A DNA stretch of 64,000 bases from Planococcus liqunii. GTDB lineage: Bacteria; Bacillota; Bacilli; Bacillales_A; Planococcaceae. Shown here piece by piece: positions 63,220 through 64,000 of this stretch. Position 1 is the first letter of the stretch; each line of letters starts with the position of its first letter. The notes below the pieces were generated by a model. That model searched no databases. It had not been told where the DNA came from and was given only the letters and a program-made list of their open reading frames with translations. The translations under genes were made by a program, and so were the position numbers. The DNA is taken from NCBI RefSeq assembly GCF_030413595.1, contig NZ_CP129238.1:1488001-1552000 (forward strand). The letters are read 5' to 3'.

Positions 63220-64000
63220 ATGTTTCACTTTTTTTCAAACAAGCGGCTTATTTTGCTGCTGCTCGGCGTTATCCTGCTTGTTGCCCTAATTTCTTTTTCG
63301 CTTCGCGACCGCGATAATGTGTCGGCGCCGGAGCAAATGATCAAGGATGCCGTCGGAGCTGGCCAGATGGTTTTTTCCGTGCCAGCCCAATTTATCACGG
63401 GAATGTTCGATAATATAGACTCTCTTTTGAATACATATGAAGAAAATAAGTATTTGAAATCCCGTCTAGAAGAATTTGCAAGTGTACAGGCAGAAGTGAC
63501 CGACTTGCGCTCGGAAAATACTGAGTTAAAGACGCTGGTTGATAAAGAAGCCGATTTGCGCAGCTATAACCCGATCCAGGCGCAAGTAGTCGCCCGGAAC
63601 CCGGATCAATGGGAAGAAAAAATGATTATCAACAAAGGCACAGACGATGGCGTATCAGAAAACATGGCCGTCATGACGGCGCAAGGCCTCATTGGAAAAG
63701 TCACCTTGACGACACCCAACACCGCTACGGTAGAATTGATTTCGACCCAGAACCCGAACTACCGGGTTTCCGCCATGGTCATCGGCGGCAAAAAGAATGT
63801 CTTCGGCTTGATCGAAGGCTATGACGTGGAACGGCGCGAATTGCTCCTGAAACGGATTGACGCCGACATCAAACTTGAAAAAGGCCAGCAAGTCACTTCC
63901 AGCGGGCTCGGCGGCATTTTCCCGAAAGGCATCGTCATCGGCGAAATCACCGAGATTACCATTGATGAGTTTGGTTTGACGCAGCTTGTCTATGTGAAAC
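63220..64000 (+). CDS. mreC: Rod shape-determining protein MreC (3' truncated by window edge)
   Basis: The frame opens at ATG 63220 after AAGGAGGATTGCC and remains open to the last base, giving 260 residues. An N-terminal membrane helix (RLILLLLGVILLVALISFSL) is followed by a coiled coil (YEENKYLKSRLEEFASVQAEVTDLRSENTELKTLV) and the start of the two beta-barrel domains (VVARNPDQWEEKMIINKGTDDGVSENMAVMTAQGLIGKV, SSGLGGIFPKGIVIGEI). MreC bridges MreB to periplasmic-side wall synthases. About 30 C-terminal residues are expected beyond the window. Confidence 0.93.
   Translation, partial: MFHFFSNKRLILLLLGVILLVALISFSLRDRDNVSAPEQMIKDAVGAGQMVFSVPAQFITGMFDNIDSLLNTYEENKYLKSRLEEFASVQAEVTDLRSENTELKTLVDKEADLRSYNPIQAQVVARNPDQWEEKMIINKGTDDGVSENMAVMTAQGLIGKVTLTTPNTATVELISTQNPNYRVSAMVIGGKKNVFGLIEGYDVERRELLLKRIDADIKLEKGQQVTSSGLGGIFPKGIVIGEITEITIDEFGLTQLVYVK

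Overview
The window is a stretch of chromosome from a low-to-moderate GC Bacillota of the order Bacillales, most likely a Planococcaceae member close to Planococcus/Planomicrobium. The assignment rests on gene order and protein similarity recalled from memory; no search was run. The backbone follows the Bacillus subtilis order almost gene for gene: mutS2-yshE-lcfA-fadR-fadB-etfB-etfA-trxA-uvrC-lysC-sdhCAB-ysmA-ysmB-racE-rph-rdgB ... ysoA-tig-clpX-lonA-engB-hemAXCDBL-valS-folC ... comC/pilD-maf-radC-mreB-mreC. The sporulation-linked genes that B. subtilis carries between these (gerE, gerM, lonB, spoVID, ysxE, spoIIB) are absent, so the organism is probably a non-spore-former.

Positions 1-8.3 kb hold the truncated mutS2, a DUF350 membrane gene with an unlisted 26-codon hydrophobic ORF, then the fatty-acid beta-oxidation operon (lcfA, fadR, fadB, etfB, etfA). 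Its control region combines a FadR-type operator and a cre site, with a second FadR-type palindrome at fadR. Positions 8.6-19.7 kb hold trxA, uvrC, lysC under a lysine riboswitch, the succinate dehydrogenase operon, and racE-rph-rdgB. Positions 19.8-22.8 kb hold a tRNA-Arg(TCT), a CxxC membrane protein, a TetR/Spx-paralogue pair and the TPR protein ysoA. Positions 22.9-28.9 kb are protein quality control (tig, clpX, lonA) plus engB.

Positions 29.3-35.5 kb carry the full uroporphyrinogen branch of heme synthesis (hemAXCDBL) behind a perfect PerR box. An AbrB-type membrane protein and a T-box-controlled valS follow. Between valS and folC, which are adjacent in B. subtilis, sits an accessory insert: TetR plus a two-subunit SMR exporter, an alcohol dehydrogenase, and two paired RimK-like ATP-grasp ligases.

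Positions 45.9-60.5 kb form the most distinctive block. A membrane GAF-GGDEF protein is followed by a complete type IV pilus locus: three minor-pilin-like genes, a membrane protein, a VanW-like protein with four DxNxDGxxD calcium-loop repeats, pilB, pilT, pilC, pilA, pilM, pilN, pilO and the prepilin peptidase pilD. It occupies the chromosomal position where B. subtilis has only comC. The retraction ATPase PilT argues for a true retractile pilus rather than only a competence pseudopilus. The window ends with maf, radC, mreB and a truncated mreC.

Non-coding DNA is unusually patterned. Four intergenic regions between 29 and 43 kb each repeat their own short word about every 21 bp, and these arrays sit at breaks in synteny with B. 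subtilis. A structured element of about 123 bp occurs three times in tandem between etfB and etfA and once after sdhB, with compensatory changes in its outer stem.
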